A DNA stretch of 10,962 bases from Pseudomonadota bacterium (GCA_023417735.1 JAEZEK010000335.1:1-10962), one strand, 5' to 3'. Numbered from the stretch's first letter, positions 1-6,940 are shown. Program-made: numbers and translations. Notes: generated from the letters alone by a model not told the origin.

Positions 1-186
1 CGCCGGGGCACCGGCCGCCGAGGCCGGGAGCGCCTGCGGCTCCGCGGGCCTTCGCCGGTTCGCCTGCTCGATCGCGGACAGCGCGAAGCGGTCGATTCCC
101 GCCTCATCCAGGGCGAGGTCGACCCCCGCCTCGGCATAGAAGGCGAGCAGCGCCTCGATGGCACGCGTGTCGACCGTCTCGACCAT
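1..186 (-). CDS. udg: Uracil-DNA glycosylase, family 4-like (N-terminal part, cut by window edge)
   Basis: Reading leftwards from an ATG at 186, an open frame of 62 codons runs off the window edge. The visible protein starts MVETVDTRAIEALLAFYAEA and continues with GVDLALDEAGIDRF, then a low-complexity Ala/Pro-rich linker. This short helical N-terminus before an Ala/Pro linker resembles alphaproteobacterial family 4/5 (iron-sulfur) uracil-DNA glycosylases, which remove uracil from DNA to start base excision repair. The catalytic motifs and cluster cysteines would lie beyond the edge, so the call rests on the N-terminal pattern and on the divergent ETF-QO neighbour, a pairing I recall from this class. 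A purine-rich Shine-Dalgarno (AAGGAAGG in the mRNA) lies just before the ATG and supports the start. The gene shares the 164-base spacer 187-350 with the ETF-QO gene. Confidence 0.7.
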   Translation of the reverse strand, partial: MVETVDTRAIEALLAFYAEAGVDLALDEAGIDRFALSAIEQANRRRPAEPQALPASAAGAPA

Positions 187-350
187 GCGCCTTCCTTGTC
201 ACAACAGGAGAAAAGCCGCAAAGCGGATCGTGTCGCGGTCCATACGCCGTCGTCCTTCGCTCGCTCCCCGTGACCGGTGGACAGCCGCCGGGCCGCTCTC
301 TATCCAGACCTTCGTGCGATCAGCGCCGCTGATGCGGGTGAGGAGCCATC
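187..350. promoter_or_regulatory. Divergent intergenic region between udg and the ETF-QO gene
   Basis: This 164-base spacer must hold the start signals of both flanking genes. The Shine-Dalgarno AGGAG at 341-345 serves the plus-strand ATG at 351. A small perfect palindrome TTGTCACAA lies at 196-204, close to the udg start; its TTGTCA half is one base from a consensus -35, but I see no convincing -10 at the right distance. No exact promoter or operator can be assigned by eye. Confidence 0.4.
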
Positions 351-2012
351 ATGAGCGACCAGGACGCGCTGCCCGAGCGCGAGAGCATGGAATACGACGT
401 CGTGGTGGTCGGCGCCGGGCCCGCGGGGCTGGCGGCGGCAATCCGGCTCAAGCAGGTCGCGCCGGAACTCTCCGTCGTCGTCCTGGAGAAGGGCTCGGAA
501 GTCGGCGCGCACATCCTCTCCGGCGCGGTCATCGATCCCATCGGCCTCGACCGCCTCCTGCCCGGCTGGCGCAGCGAGGAAACGCCCGTCCGGACGCCGG
601 TGACGGAGGACCGATTCCTCTATCTCGGCCCGTCGGGTGCGGTCCGGCTGCCGAACTTCATGATGCCGCGGCTGATGGACAACCACGGCAATTTCATCGT
701 TTCGCTCGGCAGCGTCTGCCGCTGGCTCGGCGAGAAGGCCGAGGCGCTCGGCGTCGAGATCTATCCGGGCTTCGCGGCGGCCGAGATCCTGACGGACGAC
801 CGGGGCCGGGTGATCGGCGTGGCGACCGGCGACATGGGCGTCGGCCGCGACGGCAAGCCGGGACCGAACTACCAGCGCGGCATGGCGCTCTTCGGCAGAT
901 ACACGCTCGTCGCCGAGGGGGCGCGGGGCTCGCTCGCCAAGGATCTCATCCGCCGCTTCGCCCTCGACGAGGGGCGCGACCCGCCGAAGTTCGGGATCGG
1001 CCTGAAGGAGCTCTGGGAAGTCGACCCGGCGCGCCACCGCCGCGGCCTGGTGCAGCACAGCTTCGGCTGGCCGCTCGACCAGCGCACCGGGGGAGGATCG
1101 TTCCTCTATCATTTCGAGGAGAACCTGGTTGCCGTCGGGTTCGTCGTCCACCTCAACTACCGCAACCCGCATCTCTCTCCGTTCGAGGAGTTCCAGCGCT
1201 TCAAGACCCACGAGGCGATCCGCGACGTCTTCGACGGTGGCCGCCGCCTCTCCTACGGCGCGCGCGCGATCACCGAGGGCGGCTGGCAGAGCGTGCCGCG
1301 CACAGTCTTTCCGGGCGGCGCGCTGATCGGCTGCTCGGCCGGCTTCCTCAACGTCCCCCGGATCAAGGGTAGCCACAACGCGATGCTGTCCGGCATCCAG
1401 GCGGCCGAGCACGCCGCCGCCGCGATCGCCGAGGGGCGCGCGCATGACGAGCTGACGGGTTTCGAGGCGGGCTGGCGGGACTCGGAGATCGGCCGCGACC
1501 TCCGCCGCGTCCGAAACGTCAAGCCGCTCTGGTCGAAGTACGGCACGCTGGGCGGCGTGGTGCTGGGCGGCGTCGACATGTGGGCGAACGAACTCCTCGG
1601 GCTCTCGCCCTTCGGCACGCTGAGCCACGGCAAGCCCGACAGCGCGACCCTCGTTCCGGCGGCGCAGGCGAAGCCGATCGAATACCCGAAGCCCGACGGC
1701 GTCCTCACCTTCGACCGCCTCTCCTCGGTGTTCCTGTCGAACACCAACCACGAGGAGGATCAGCCGGTGCACCTGCGCGTCGCCGACCCCGTGCTGCAGA
1801 AGGCGAGCGAGCACGACGTCTATGCCGGCCCCTCCGCCCGCTACTGCCCGGCCGGCGTCTACGAATGGGTGGAGGAGGGCGGCGAGCCGCGCTTCGTCAT
1901 CAACGCGCAGAACTGCGTGCACTGCAAGACGTGCGACATCAAGGACCCGAACGGCAACATCACCTGGGTGCCGCCGCAGGGCGGCGAGGGACCGGTTTAC
2001 CTGAAGATGTGA
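351..2012 (+). CDS. etfQO: Electron transfer flavoprotein-ubiquinone oxidoreductase (ETF-QO)
   Basis: The 553-residue product is the inner-membrane-associated enzyme (EC 1.5.5.1) that takes electrons from reduced electron transfer flavoprotein, filled by acyl-CoA and other dehydrogenases, and reduces ubiquinone. The N-terminus carries the FAD-binding dinucleotide motif VVVVGAGPAGLAAA with the glycines at residues 21, 23 and 26, followed by the family stretch EVGAHILSGAVIDP. Near the C-terminus, Cys499 (ARYCPAGVYE) and Cys522, Cys525, Cys528 (NCVHCKTCDIKDP) form the expected 4Fe-4S ligand set, and the protein ends in the typical GPVYLKM. Length matches the family and all key residues are present. 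The ATG at 351 is preceded by AGGAG; a second Met at residue 13 sits just before the FAD fold but lacks as good a site. It is convergent with glgP, 13 bases away. Relatives such as FixC lack this full architecture, so the assignment is firm. Confidence 0.97.
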   Translation: MSDQDALPERESMEYDVVVVGAGPAGLAAAIRLKQVAPELSVVVLEKGSEVGAHILSGAVIDPIGLDRLLPGWRSEETPVRTPVTEDRFLYLGPSGAVRLPNFMMPRLMDNHGNFIVSLGSVCRWLGEKAEALGVEIYPGFAAAEILTDDRGRVIGVATGDMGVGRDGKPGPNYQRGMALFGRYTLVAEGARGSLAKDLIRRFALDEGRDPPKFGIGLKELWEVDPARHRRGLVQHSFGWPLDQRTGGGSFLYHFEENLVAVGFVVHLNYRNPHLSPFEEFQRFKTHEAIRDVFDGGRRLSYGARAITEGGWQSVPRTVFPGGALIGCSAGFLNVPRIKGSHNAMLSGIQAAEHAAAAIAEGRAHDELTGFEAGWRDSEIGRDLRRVRNVKPLWSKYGTLGGVVLGGVDMWANELLGLSPFGTLSHGKPDSATLVPAAQAKPIEYPKPDGVLTFDRLSSVFLSNTNHEEDQPVHLRVADPVLQKASEHDVYAGPSARYCPAGVYEWVEEGGEPRFVINAQNCVHCKTCDIKDPNGNITWVPPQGGEGPVYLKM

Positions 2013-2018
2013 GGCTGT

Positions 2019-2035
2019 CGGCGGATCAGCCGCCG
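2019..2035. terminator. Possible stem-loop between convergent ETF-QO and glgP genes
   Basis: CGGCGG at 2019-2024 and CCGCCG at 2030-2035 form a 6-bp all-GC stem around the loop ATCAG, extendable in the plus-strand transcript by a G-U and a G-C pair. It starts 7 bases after the ETF-QO stop and overlaps the last codons and stop of glgP. There is no T-run on either side, so it is at best a weak or Rho-assisted terminator, and its sequence is partly fixed by coding. Confidence 0.3.
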
Positions 2036-4542
2036 GCCGTTCCTGCCCTCGCCGGCACCTGCCAGATCTCCTCGGCATACTGGCGGATCGTGCGGTCGGA
2101 CGAGAACCAGCCCATGTTCGCCGTGTTGAGCACGCTCGACCTCCACCAGCGGCGCGGATTGCCCCACGCCTCGTCGACGGCGCGCTGCGCGGCGTAATAG
2201 CCGTCGAAGTCGGCCGCCACCAGGAAGCGGTCATGGTGCTTCACGATGTCGACCAGGTGTCCGTAACGGTCGCGGTCGCCGGCGGAGAACGCGCCGCCCG
2301 CCACCGCCTCGAGCACCTCGGCCAGCATCGGCGAACTGCGGATGTCGTCCATCGCGTCGAGGCCGGTGCGATGACGCTCGGCCACCTCGTGCGCCCTCAG
2401 GCCGAAGATGAAGATGTTGTCGTCGCCCACGCGCTCGCGGATCTCGACATTGGCGCCGTCGAGCGTGCCGATCGTGAGCGCGCCGTTGAGGGCGAACTTC
2501 ATGTTGCCGGTGCCGGACGCCTCCATGCCGGCCGTGGAGATCTGCTCCGAAAGATCGGCGGCGGGGATGATCGTCTCTGCCAGGCTGACATTGTAGTTCG
2601 GCAGGAACACCACCTTGAGGAGGTCCCGCACGGCGGGGTCGTCGTTCACCACGGAAGCAACGTCGTGGGCGAGGCGGATGATCGTCTTCGCCTCGTGATA
2701 GCTCGCCGCCGCCTTGCCGGCGAAGATCTTCACGCGCGGGTACCAGTTCCGCGTCGGCTGGTTCCTGATCGCGTCGTAAAGGGCGATCGTCTCCAGGATG
2801 TTGAGGAGCTGCCGCTTGTACTCGTGGATCCGTTTCACCTGCACGTCGAAGAGGGCGTGCGGGTTGACGCGGACGTCGAGCCGGTCGCGGATGGTCCGGG
2901 CGAGCGCGACCTTGTTGGCGAGGCGCACCTCGGAGAGCCGGTCATGGAAGCCGGAATCGCCGGCGAAGGCGGCCACGCGCGCGACCGCTTCGGGATCGTC
3001 CATGACGGCATCGCCGCAGGTCTCCCGGAGCAGCGCGGTCAGGCCGGGATTGGCCTGATGGAGCCAGCGCCGGAAGGTGATGCCGTTGGTCTTGTTCACG
3101 ATGCGCTCGGGGAAGAGCGCGTGCAGGTCGCCGAAGACCGTCTCCTTCATGAGCGCGGTGTGGAGGGCCGACACGCCGTTCACCCGGCGCGAGCCGAGGA
3201 AGGCGAGGTGGCCCATCTTCACGCGCCGGCCGTGGTTCTCGTCGATCACGGAGACGGAGGAGAGCAGACGATCGTCCCCCGGGTTCGCCGCGCGCACCGC
3301 CTCCAGGTGCTGGGCGTTGATCAGGTAGATGATCTGCATGTGCCGGGGCAGGAGCCGTTCGAAGAGCGGGATCGGCCAGGTGTCGAGCGCCTCCGGCAGC
3401 AGCGTGTGGGTGGTGTAGGAGAAGGTCGCCCGCGTGATCTCCCAAGCTTCGTCCCAGGCGAGATGATGGACGTCGAGGAGGAGCCGCATCAGTTCCGCGA
3501 CCGCGACGCTCGGATGCGTGTCGTTGAGCTGGATGGCGGCTTTCTCCGGGAGCGAGCGGACGTCGCCGTAGATCCGGATGTGCCGCCGGACGAGGTCCTG
3601 CAGGGAGGCGGAGACGAAGAAATATTCCTGCCGGAGCCGCAGTTCCTGCCCCGCCGGCGTCGCGTCGCTCGGATAGAGCACCTTCGAAATGGCTTCCGCG
3701 CGGACTTGCTCGGTCAGCGCGCCGACATGGTCGCCGCTGTTGAAGCAGTCGAGGCGCAGGGGATCGACGGCGCGGGCCGACCAGAGCCGCAGCGGGTTCA
3801 CGTGCTCGCCGCGCCAGCCGACCACCGGACTGTCGTAGGCGACCGCTTCGACGGTCTCGGCCGGCTGCCAGAGCGCGCGCGGCGTGCGCTCCGATCCCCC
3901 GGCCGCCTGCACCGTTCCGCCGAAGCCGATGTCGTAGATGACTTCCGGCCGCTCGAACTCCCAGGGATTGCCGAACGAGAGCCAGGTTTCCGGGTACTCC
4001 TGCTGGACGCCGTTCTTGATCACCTGCCGGAACAGGCCGTGATCGTAGCGGATGCCGTAGCCGCAGGCGGGGACGGCGAGTGTCGCCATGCTCTCGACGA
4101 AGCAGGCGGCAAGCCGCCCGAGGCCGCCATTGCCGAGCGCGGCATCCGGCTCGGCCTGGCGCAGCTGGTCGAGGTCCATGCCGAGATCCCCGAGGGCGGC
4201 GCGGAAGGCCTCGGTCAGGCCGAGATTGTTGAGGACGTCGCCCAGCATCCGGCCGAGTAGGAACTCGAGCGAGAGGTAATAGACCCGCTTGCTGTTCGCC
4301 TTGCGCACCCGCCGGTTGGATTCGATCCAGCGATGCACGATCCGGTCGCGGGCCGCGAGCGAGGCTGCGACGTACCAGTCCCGGGGGCTGGCGGTCGCGG
4401 GATTCTTGCCGACCGCGAGCGTGAGCTTGGCGAGAATCGCTTCCTTGAGCGGCTCGATCGCGTCTTCCCGGACCGGCGGGCGGAGCGCGGGCTTGGGAAG
4501 GACGATGGTATGCGGACCGATGTCTGCGTCGCGCTTGAGCAT
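2026..4542 (-). CDS. glgP: Glycogen/starch/alpha-glucan phosphorylase
   Basis: This gene encodes an 838-residue cytoplasmic enzyme of glycosyltransferase family 35 (EC 2.4.1.1), which splits alpha-1,4-glucans with phosphate to release glucose 1-phosphate. Family landmarks occur in order: YYLSLEFLLGRML (about residues 88-100), GNGGLGR (137-143), QLNDTHPSVAVAELMR, KTNGITFRRWL, VKRIHEYKRQLLN, and the pyridoxal phosphate signature EASGTGNMKFALN whose Lys682 should hold the cofactor. The frame extends upstream to an ATG at 4668, but the extra 42 residues are unlike the family. The ATG at 4542 gives MLKRDADIGP, the usual family length, and has GAGAG 8 bases upstream (4551-4555), so I chose it. No glgA, glgB, glgC or glgX lies in the window, so the gene stands apart from a glycogen operon here. 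Its leader carries overlapping inverted repeats (see 4564-4610). Confidence 0.96.
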   Translation of the reverse strand: MLKRDADIGPHTIVLPKPALRPPVREDAIEPLKEAILAKLTLAVGKNPATASPRDWYVAASLAARDRIVHRWIESNRRVRKANSKRVYYLSLEFLLGRMLGDVLNNLGLTEAFRAALGDLGMDLDQLRQAEPDAALGNGGLGRLAACFVESMATLAVPACGYGIRYDHGLFRQVIKNGVQQEYPETWLSFGNPWEFERPEVIYDIGFGGTVQAAGGSERTPRALWQPAETVEAVAYDSPVVGWRGEHVNPLRLWSARAVDPLRLDCFNSGDHVGALTEQVRAEAISKVLYPSDATPAGQELRLRQEYFFVSASLQDLVRRHIRIYGDVRSLPEKAAIQLNDTHPSVAVAELMRLLLDVHHLAWDEAWEITRATFSYTTHTLLPEALDTWPIPLFERLLPRHMQIIYLINAQHLEAVRAANPGDDRLLSSVSVIDENHGRRVKMGHLAFLGSRRVNGVSALHTALMKETVFGDLHALFPERIVNKTNGITFRRWLHQANPGLTALLRETCGDAVMDDPEAVARVAAFAGDSGFHDRLSEVRLANKVALARTIRDRLDVRVNPHALFDVQVKRIHEYKRQLLNILETIALYDAIRNQPTRNWYPRVKIFAGKAAASYHEAKTIIRLAHDVASVVNDDPAVRDLLKVVFLPNYNVSLAETIIPAADLSEQISTAGMEASGTGNMKFALNGALTIGTLDGANVEIRERVGDDNIFIFGLRAHEVAERHRTGLDAMDDIRSSPMLAEVLEAVAGGAFSAGDRDRYGHLVDIVKHHDRFLVAADFDGYYAAQRAVDEAWGNPRRWWRSSVLNTANMGWFSSDRTIRQYAEEIWQVPARAGTAGG

Positions 4543-4563
4543 GGTGCCAACTCTCGAAGTTCG

Positions 4564-4602
4564 GATCCCGACAACCCCCGGTGGGGACCATCCGTCGGGA
4601 TC
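4564..4602 (-). repeat. 9-bp perfect inverted repeat in the glgP leader
   Basis: GATCCCGAC at 4564-4572 and GTCGGGATC at 4594-4602 are perfect reverse complements separated by 21 bases. Inside the loop CCCC and GGGG can add four more pairs. The repeat ends 21 bases before the glgP ATG and 8 bases before its Shine-Dalgarno. It could be a leader RNA hairpin or a dyad operator for a DNA-binding regulator; the sequence alone does not decide. I do not recognise a known operator in it. Confidence 0.6.
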
Positions 4603-4610
4603 AATTCCCG
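4596..4610 (-). repeat. Second, overlapping inverted repeat in the glgP leader
   Basis: CGGGA (4596-4600), loop TCAAT, TCCCG (4606-4610) form a 5-bp hairpin that shares the arm at 4596-4600 with the larger inverted repeat at 4564-4602. The two structures cannot form together in the transcript. That is the geometry of alternative leader hairpins, although the stem is short and could be chance. Confidence 0.35.
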
Positions 4611-4780
4611 TCCTCGTGCCCTGAACCACTGATGAACGCCCTTCACCGGCGCTCTGAACAGTGCTCAAGGGACACAGTCATGGATTTGTTAGGATTGTAA
4701 GCGCCCCGGCAGCTCGCCGGATCAACAGGATTCTGTCGTTTGAGTTAAATTGTCCGCGTCCGCCCCGGCGCCGCTTCCTC

Positions 4781-4798
4781 CCTGGGGCGGCGCCCAGG
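4781..4798 (-). terminator. GC-rich stem-loop downstream of the small membrane protein gene
   Basis: CCTGGG (4781-4786), loop GCGGCG, CCCAGG (4793-4798) is a 6-bp perfect hairpin lying 28 bases beyond the stop of the minus-strand four-gene set. That position suits transcription termination, but no T-run follows in the minus-strand direction, so a canonical intrinsic terminator is not shown. Confidence 0.3.
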
Positions 4799-4826
4799 TG
4801 CCGCGGAGATGTCGGCTGCGAGAGCC

Positions 4827-5009
4827 TCAGGCGTCCTTCTTCAGGCGATACTTCTGCGTGTCCGGATCGTACTCCAGCGTCTCGCTCGGCTTCGCGGTCG
4901 ACCGGGCCTTATCCACGTCCCGGCCGACACGGCCGATCTCCTTCTTCACAGACTTCCACAGGTACCAGCCGCCGTAGGCGGCGAGACCGAGGACCACGAG
5001 CTGCACCAC
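4827..5009 (-). CDS. Small membrane-anchored protein of unknown function (60 aa)
   Basis: The product has one hydrophobic N-terminal segment, roughly residues 2-18 (VQLVVLGLAAYGGWYLW), then a charged stretch rich in Lys, Arg, Asp and Glu, ending in the tail LEYDPDTQKYRLKKDA. It looks like a single-pass inner-membrane protein with a short polar domain. I do not recognise a characterised family, though a tail of the form YDPxTxxYR is, as I recall, common in small alphaproteobacterial proteins. Translation very probably starts at the GTG at 5009 (a second GTG follows directly), because a perfect AGGAGG lies 7 bases upstream at 5017-5022. That site overlaps the stop codon of the S49 peptidase gene, so the two genes are almost certainly translated from one mRNA. 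The membrane anchor and this coupling suggest a partner of the peptidase; that is inference. Confidence 0.8.
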   Translation of the reverse strand: MVQLVVLGLAAYGGWYLWKSVKKEIGRVGRDVDKARSTAKPSETLEYDPDTQKYRLKKDA

Positions 5010-5020
5010 GGCGGGTCCTC

Positions 5021-5863
5021 CTACAGTCCGAATCGCGAGCGGAGGGCGCGTTCCTCCAGCTCGGCGAGCAGGTGGTCGGCAGCCTGTTCGGCAACGGTGC
5101 CGAGGCTCAGGCGGCGCGGGAAGAGCGCGCGCTCGGCGCTCAGGAGCTTCATCCTGACCTTGTCGCCGAACATCTCGCGCAGCACGGTGCGGAGCTCGCC
5201 GGTGCGATCGGCGAGGCCCAGCCCGACGGCCGTCTTGCCGGACCAGAACATCCCCGAGAAGATGTCCTCGCTGTGCTTGAGGACGTCGCCGCGGCGGGTC
5301 CGGACGATGTCGATGAAATGGTCGTGCACCTCCTCCTGGATCGCCTTGAGGCGGGCAATGTCGTCCGGCTTCTCCGGCTGGAAGGGATCGAGGATCACCT
5401 TGGCATGCCCGGCCGTGTAGACGCGGCGCTCGACACCGACCTTCCGCATCGCCTCCACGAAGCCGAATCCGGCCGAGACGACTCCGATCGAACCGACGAT
5501 CGAGGCGGGATCGACGACGATCTCGTCGCCGGCGCAGGCGATCATGTATCCGCCGGAGGCGCAGACGTCCTCCACGAAGACGATGACGCGCTTGTCCTTT
5601 TCCTCCGCCAGGCTCCGGATGCGCTTGTAGATGAGGTGCGACTGGACGGGAGAGCCGCCGGGCGAATCGATGATGAGGGCGACCGCGGGCGCAGCCTTGA
5701 TGTCGAAGGCCTTCCGGAGGAGACCGGCGGTCGAGGCGAGCGTGAGGCCGGTGCGAAGCCGGGTCACGCGGCCGATCGTGCCGCTGAGGCGCACCACCGG
5801 GACGACCGGCGCGTCGCCGCCGGGAAGCATGCGGCGCAGGCTCTGGAACAGCGAATCTGCCAC
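5021..5863 (-). CDS. S49 family serine peptidase (SppA/SohB-like, single domain)
   Basis: This 280-residue protein belongs to peptidase family S49, whose members use a Ser/Lys dyad to degrade signal peptides or membrane-protein fragments. It contains LIIDSPGGSP (about residues 63-72), the nucleophile motif CASGGYM with Ser103, the VGSIGVVSAG strand, and AGHAKVILDPFQP with Lys155. The 52-residue Ser-Lys spacing matches the single-domain Bacillus SppA as I remember it. There is one S49 domain, unlike the two-domain E. coli SppA, and no clear signal peptide or transmembrane segment at the chosen N-terminus, so it may act at the cytoplasmic side or through a membrane partner such as the next gene's product. 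I start it at GTG 5863, preceded by AAGGGAGA. An ATG at 5896 would add 11 residues with a poorer ribosome site, and one at 5974 would overlap the methyltransferase gene. Its exact substrate is unknown. Confidence 0.92.
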   Translation of the reverse strand: MADSLFQSLRRMLPGGDAPVVPVVRLSGTIGRVTRLRTGLTLASTAGLLRKAFDIKAAPAVALIIDSPGGSPVQSHLIYKRIRSLAEEKDKRVIVFVEDVCASGGYMIACAGDEIVVDPASIVGSIGVVSAGFGFVEAMRKVGVERRVYTAGHAKVILDPFQPEKPDDIARLKAIQEEVHDHFIDIVRTRRGDVLKHSEDIFSGMFWSGKTAVGLGLADRTGELRTVLREMFGDKVRMKLLSAERALFPRRLSLGTVAEQAADHLLAELEERALRSRFGL

Positions 5864-5936
5864 GGTTCTCCCTTTCTTGCTCGCCGGTCTCAACATGGAC
5901 TTGGCCTGCCGTTTCCGCCAGTCCCGGCCTGTCGCA

Positions 5937-6713
5937 TCAGGCCTGGATCGCGGACCGGCCCCTAAGCACCGCATCGGCCTCGGCCGTCCACGAGCCGTCC
6001 GGGTTGTGCAGGACGAGCGCCGGGCACAGCCGGAGCGGCTTGCCGCTCGCCCTGGTGGCGGCGATCAGGACGCGGGTGGCGCAGGCCTCCGGCCGGGGGT
6101 GGACCGGTGTCACCGCCACCGCGCCGTAACCTCTTCGAAGCGCCGCGAGGAGGTCTGGAAGCGCTTCCGCGCGGTGGATGACCAAGAGCCGTCCGCGCGG
6201 CTTGAGAAGGCCCGAAGCGGTCCGGATCCAGGCCTCGAGCTCGCCCGCCGCGGCCACGTGCGCGCTGCGGCGGCGTTCGACGGGCGAGGCGCGGACCGTG
6301 CCTTCCAGCGCGAAGGGCGGGTTCATGAGCACGAAGTCCGCGCTCGAATCATCGAGGCCGACGTGCTCCCGCTCCGGGCGGCGGGCGGTGACGTCGGCAC
6401 CGACCACCGTCACCCGCGAAGCAAAGAAGCCGTTCTGCGGGAGCTGGAGCGCCCTGCGCGCGAGGGCGACTAGCCCCTCGTCCCGTTCCACGGCCACGAC
6501 CGAGAGGGCGGGCGCACGTGCCGCGACGGAGAAGGCGGCGGCGCCCGCGCCCGCCCCGAGCTCGATCGCCATTCCGGCCGCGTCCGAGGGCACGAGAGCC
6601 TGAAGGAGCGCGGCGTCGAGGCCGGCCCGGTGGCCGCGCGCCGCCTGGAGGAGCCTGACCGCGCCGCCGAGAAAGTCGTCCTCGGTGGCCGCGGGTTCGC
6701 CTTCGGCGCTCAT
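5937..6713 (-). CDS. SAM-dependent methyltransferase, TrmN6/YfiC-like (COG4123 type)
   Basis: The 258-residue protein is a class I methyltransferase. Motif I, the SAM-binding loop, is IELGAGAGAAA (about residues 50-60); an acidic residue after the next strand (VVAVERDE) suits ribose binding; and LMNPPFA (NPPF at 131-134) is the catalytic motif of amino-group N6-adenine or similar methyltransferases. The N-terminal TEDDFLGGAVRLLQAARGHRAG matches the start of proteins related to E. coli TrmN6, which methylates A37 of tRNA1(Val). Many alphaproteobacterial members are named only by similarity, so tRNA is the likely but unproven substrate. Its ATG at 6713 overlaps the TGA of the DUF2007 gene as ATGA, implying translational coupling. 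A 73-base gap separates it from the S49 peptidase gene on the same strand. Confidence 0.88.
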   Translation of the reverse strand: MSAEGEPAATEDDFLGGAVRLLQAARGHRAGLDAALLQALVPSDAAGMAIELGAGAGAAAFSVAARAPALSVVAVERDEGLVALARRALQLPQNGFFASRVTVVGADVTARRPEREHVGLDDSSADFVLMNPPFALEGTVRASPVERRRSAHVAAAGELEAWIRTASGLLKPRGRLLVIHRAEALPDLLAALRRGYGAVAVTPVHPRPEACATRVLIAATRASGKPLRLCPALVLHNPDGSWTAEADAVLRGRSAIQA

Positions 6714-6940
6714 CGCGGCGCGTCGGGGAGTTCCGAGGTGAGCCCCGCCTCCTCGAGCAGCCGGCGGGCTGCCGCGAGGTGCCGGCTCGGCACCAGGATG
6801 CGGCGCGGCAGGATGCCGATCGACCCCTCGATCACGCTCATGTTGAGGTCGGCGAGGGTATGGACGATGCCGGCCTCCTTGAGGAGGGCGTCCACGTAGG
6901 ACAGAAGGACGGGGTCGTTGCTGCGCAGGAGCTCGTTCAC
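6710..6940 (-). CDS. DUF2007 domain protein
   Basis: This 76-residue product reads MNELLRSNDPVLLSYVDALL and continues with KEAGI, a core of NMSVIEGSIGILPRRILVP, and a helical tail with AARRLLEEAGL. This is the pattern of DUF2007 (sometimes named putative signal-transducing protein), a small ferredoxin-like fold of unknown role. I chose GTG at 6940 because it reproduces the family N-terminus and length; no good Shine-Dalgarno is visible there, and an in-frame ATG at 6988 would add 16 Arg-rich residues encoded by a GC-alternating tract. It is the first gene of the minus-strand set, overlapping the methyltransferase gene by four bases, and is divergent from the polyprenyl synthase gene. No catalytic motif is evident. 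Confidence 0.88.
   Translation of the reverse strand: MNELLRSNDPVLLSYVDALLKEAGIVHTLADLNMSVIEGSIGILPRRILVPSRHLAAARRLLEEAGLTSELPDAPR

Larger units (their letters stand above)
4543..4826. promoter_or_regulatory. glgP leader and spacer after the small membrane protein gene
   Basis: No gene is convincing in these 284 bases; open frames crossing it are extensions or shadows. It is locally AT-richer around 4675-4755 than its surroundings, as expected for a promoter. In the glgP direction TACAAT (4699-4694) is one base from a -10 consensus, and TTGATC (4725-4720) resembles a -35, but the 20-base spacer between them is longer than usual. A 5-bp inverted repeat CCGGC-AGCTC-GCCGG sits in that spacer at 4706-4720. 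Treat the promoter position as tentative. Confidence 0.35.

Noticed and set aside
196..204. TTGTCACAA palindrome as an FNR/CRP-type operator
   Set aside because: It is only 4 bp per arm with one central base and does not match the arm length or spacing of those sites.
300..2234. Long open frame (644 codons) on the minus strand opposite ETF-QO
   Set aside because: Its translation is Arg/Ala/Asp/Glu-rich with no recognisable motif, and it lies opposite a gene with complete family signatures. GC-rich codon use keeps antisense frames open.
2233..4260. Long open frame (675 codons) on the plus strand opposite glgP
   Set aside because: Same reason: a low-complexity product in the shadow of an unambiguous phosphorylase gene.
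4543..4668. N-terminal extension of glgP from an upstream ATG at 4668
   Set aside because: The added 42 residues are not family-like and would run through the inverted repeats of the leader; the ATG at 4542 has a fitting ribosome site and gives normal length.
5864..5974. N-terminal extension of the S49 peptidase to an ATG at 5974
   Set aside because: It would overlap the methyltransferase gene, encodes an Arg-rich unlike-family segment, and the GTG at 5863 has a strong Shine-Dalgarno.
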